Position numbers and translations under genes: made by a program. A DNA stretch of 5,689 nucleotides from contig CAYPAW010000044.1 in NCBI GenBank assembly GCA_964408795.1, positions 1 through 5,689 of the forward strand. Direction: 5' to 3'. Below, piece after piece: positions 5,581 to 5,689 of the stretch (positions are counted from its first letter, which is position 1; every line of letters begins with the position of its first letter). Origin of the DNA: JABMQB01 sp964408795. GTDB taxonomy: Bacteria > Bacteroidota > Bacteroidia > Bacteroidales > Prolixibacteraceae. The notes under the pieces were generated by a model. It saw only the letters and a list, made by a program, of their open reading frames with translations. It had not been told where the DNA came from and did no database searches.

Positions 5581-5689
5581 TTAACCTGAACTATTCATAA
5601 ATTTTAAAAAATATGAATAAAGCTCAGGTTAACCCCGACTTAGATGAAGTTAAACGTTGGAAGAAAGTTTTACTGAATCTTAGTCGCTG
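5581..5689 (+). repeat. MITE-like dispersed repeat, left-hand part (copy 2, cut by the window edge)
   Basis: The copy begins with TTAA at 5581-5584 and the terminal repeat CCTGAACTATTCATAAAT, the inverse counterpart of the end of copy 1. Its first 54 bases form a large imperfect palindrome: GTTAACCTGA (5580-5589) pairs with TCAGGTTAAC (5624-5633), and TATTCATA (5592-5599) with TATGAATA (5612-5619), around a 12-base AT loop. Bases 5633-5689 equal bases 1-57 apart from G5656. An ATG at 5613, inside the palindrome, opens a frame starting MNKAQVNPDLDEVKRWKK that, by copy 1, would end after about 30 residues. The only difference between the copies changes Arg to Leu, so the frame shows no sign of coding constraint. 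Joined to copy 1 the element is about 146 bases including both TTAA borders. Confidence 0.7.

Noticed and set aside
5613..5689. Open frame MNKAQVNPDLDEVKRWKK..., running off the right edge, as a protein-coding gene.
   Set aside because: Copy 1 shows the same frame stopping at TAA 71-73, giving only about 30 residues inside a repeat. The one difference between copies is non-synonymous, the ATG is buried in a palindrome, and the sequence is better explained by DNA or RNA structure.
1..5689. Diversity-generating retroelement (template/variable repeat pair) as an explanation for the near-identical ends.
   Set aside because: The only difference is T versus G and not an adenine substitution, there is no reverse transcriptase, and the repeat is not at the 3' end of a target gene.

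Overview
The window looks like a chromosomal segment from a Bacteroidota bacterium, probably of the order Bacteroidales. Three things point there: the glycogen synthase is the eukaryote-like GT3 type used by Bacteroides relatives; the largest gene encodes a CBM9-like/DUF5916 outer-membrane-type protein typical of the phylum; and the start codons lack Shine-Dalgarno sequences, while the best promoter candidates fit the Bacteroidota pattern (TTTG, about 20 bases, TAnnTTTG). No tRNA, rRNA, CRISPR array or recognisable transposase gene is visible.

Layout. Bases 1-94 are the right-hand part of a short repeat that ends in TTAA. Then come a short promoter region and a complete GT3 glycogen synthase gene (185-2029, +). 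It converges on a two-gene block on the minus strand, which reads from right to left: a 876-residue secreted or outer-membrane CBM9-like/DUF5916 protein (2408-5038) and a 90-residue conserved hypothetical protein (2082-2354). The small gene has a well-matched promoter of its own in the 53-base gap. Bases 5039-5580 hold no convincing gene, only short repeats, dyads and a hairpin with a T-tract. Bases 5581-5689 are the left-hand part of a second copy of the repeat seen at base 1.

The most unusual content is that repeat. The two partial copies share 57 bases with one mismatch (1-57 and 5633-5689), lie in the same orientation, and overlap enough to reconstruct an element of about 146 bases. It is bounded by TTAA, has imperfect terminal inverted repeats of about 18 bases (14 matching), and appears to consist of an almost unbroken series of hairpins. 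It resembles a MITE, possibly mobilised by a TTAA-targeting transposase such as the IS1380 type (inference). Its position at both window ends means either a genuine pair of direct copies flanking 5.5 kb, a circular or tandem unit, or a contig that broke at a dispersed repeat; the sequence alone cannot decide.

Functionally, the glycogen synthase makes intracellular alpha-1,4-glucan from UDP-glucose, and the DUF5916 protein is an envelope protein of unknown role. Nothing in the sequence ties the two strands' genes into one pathway.
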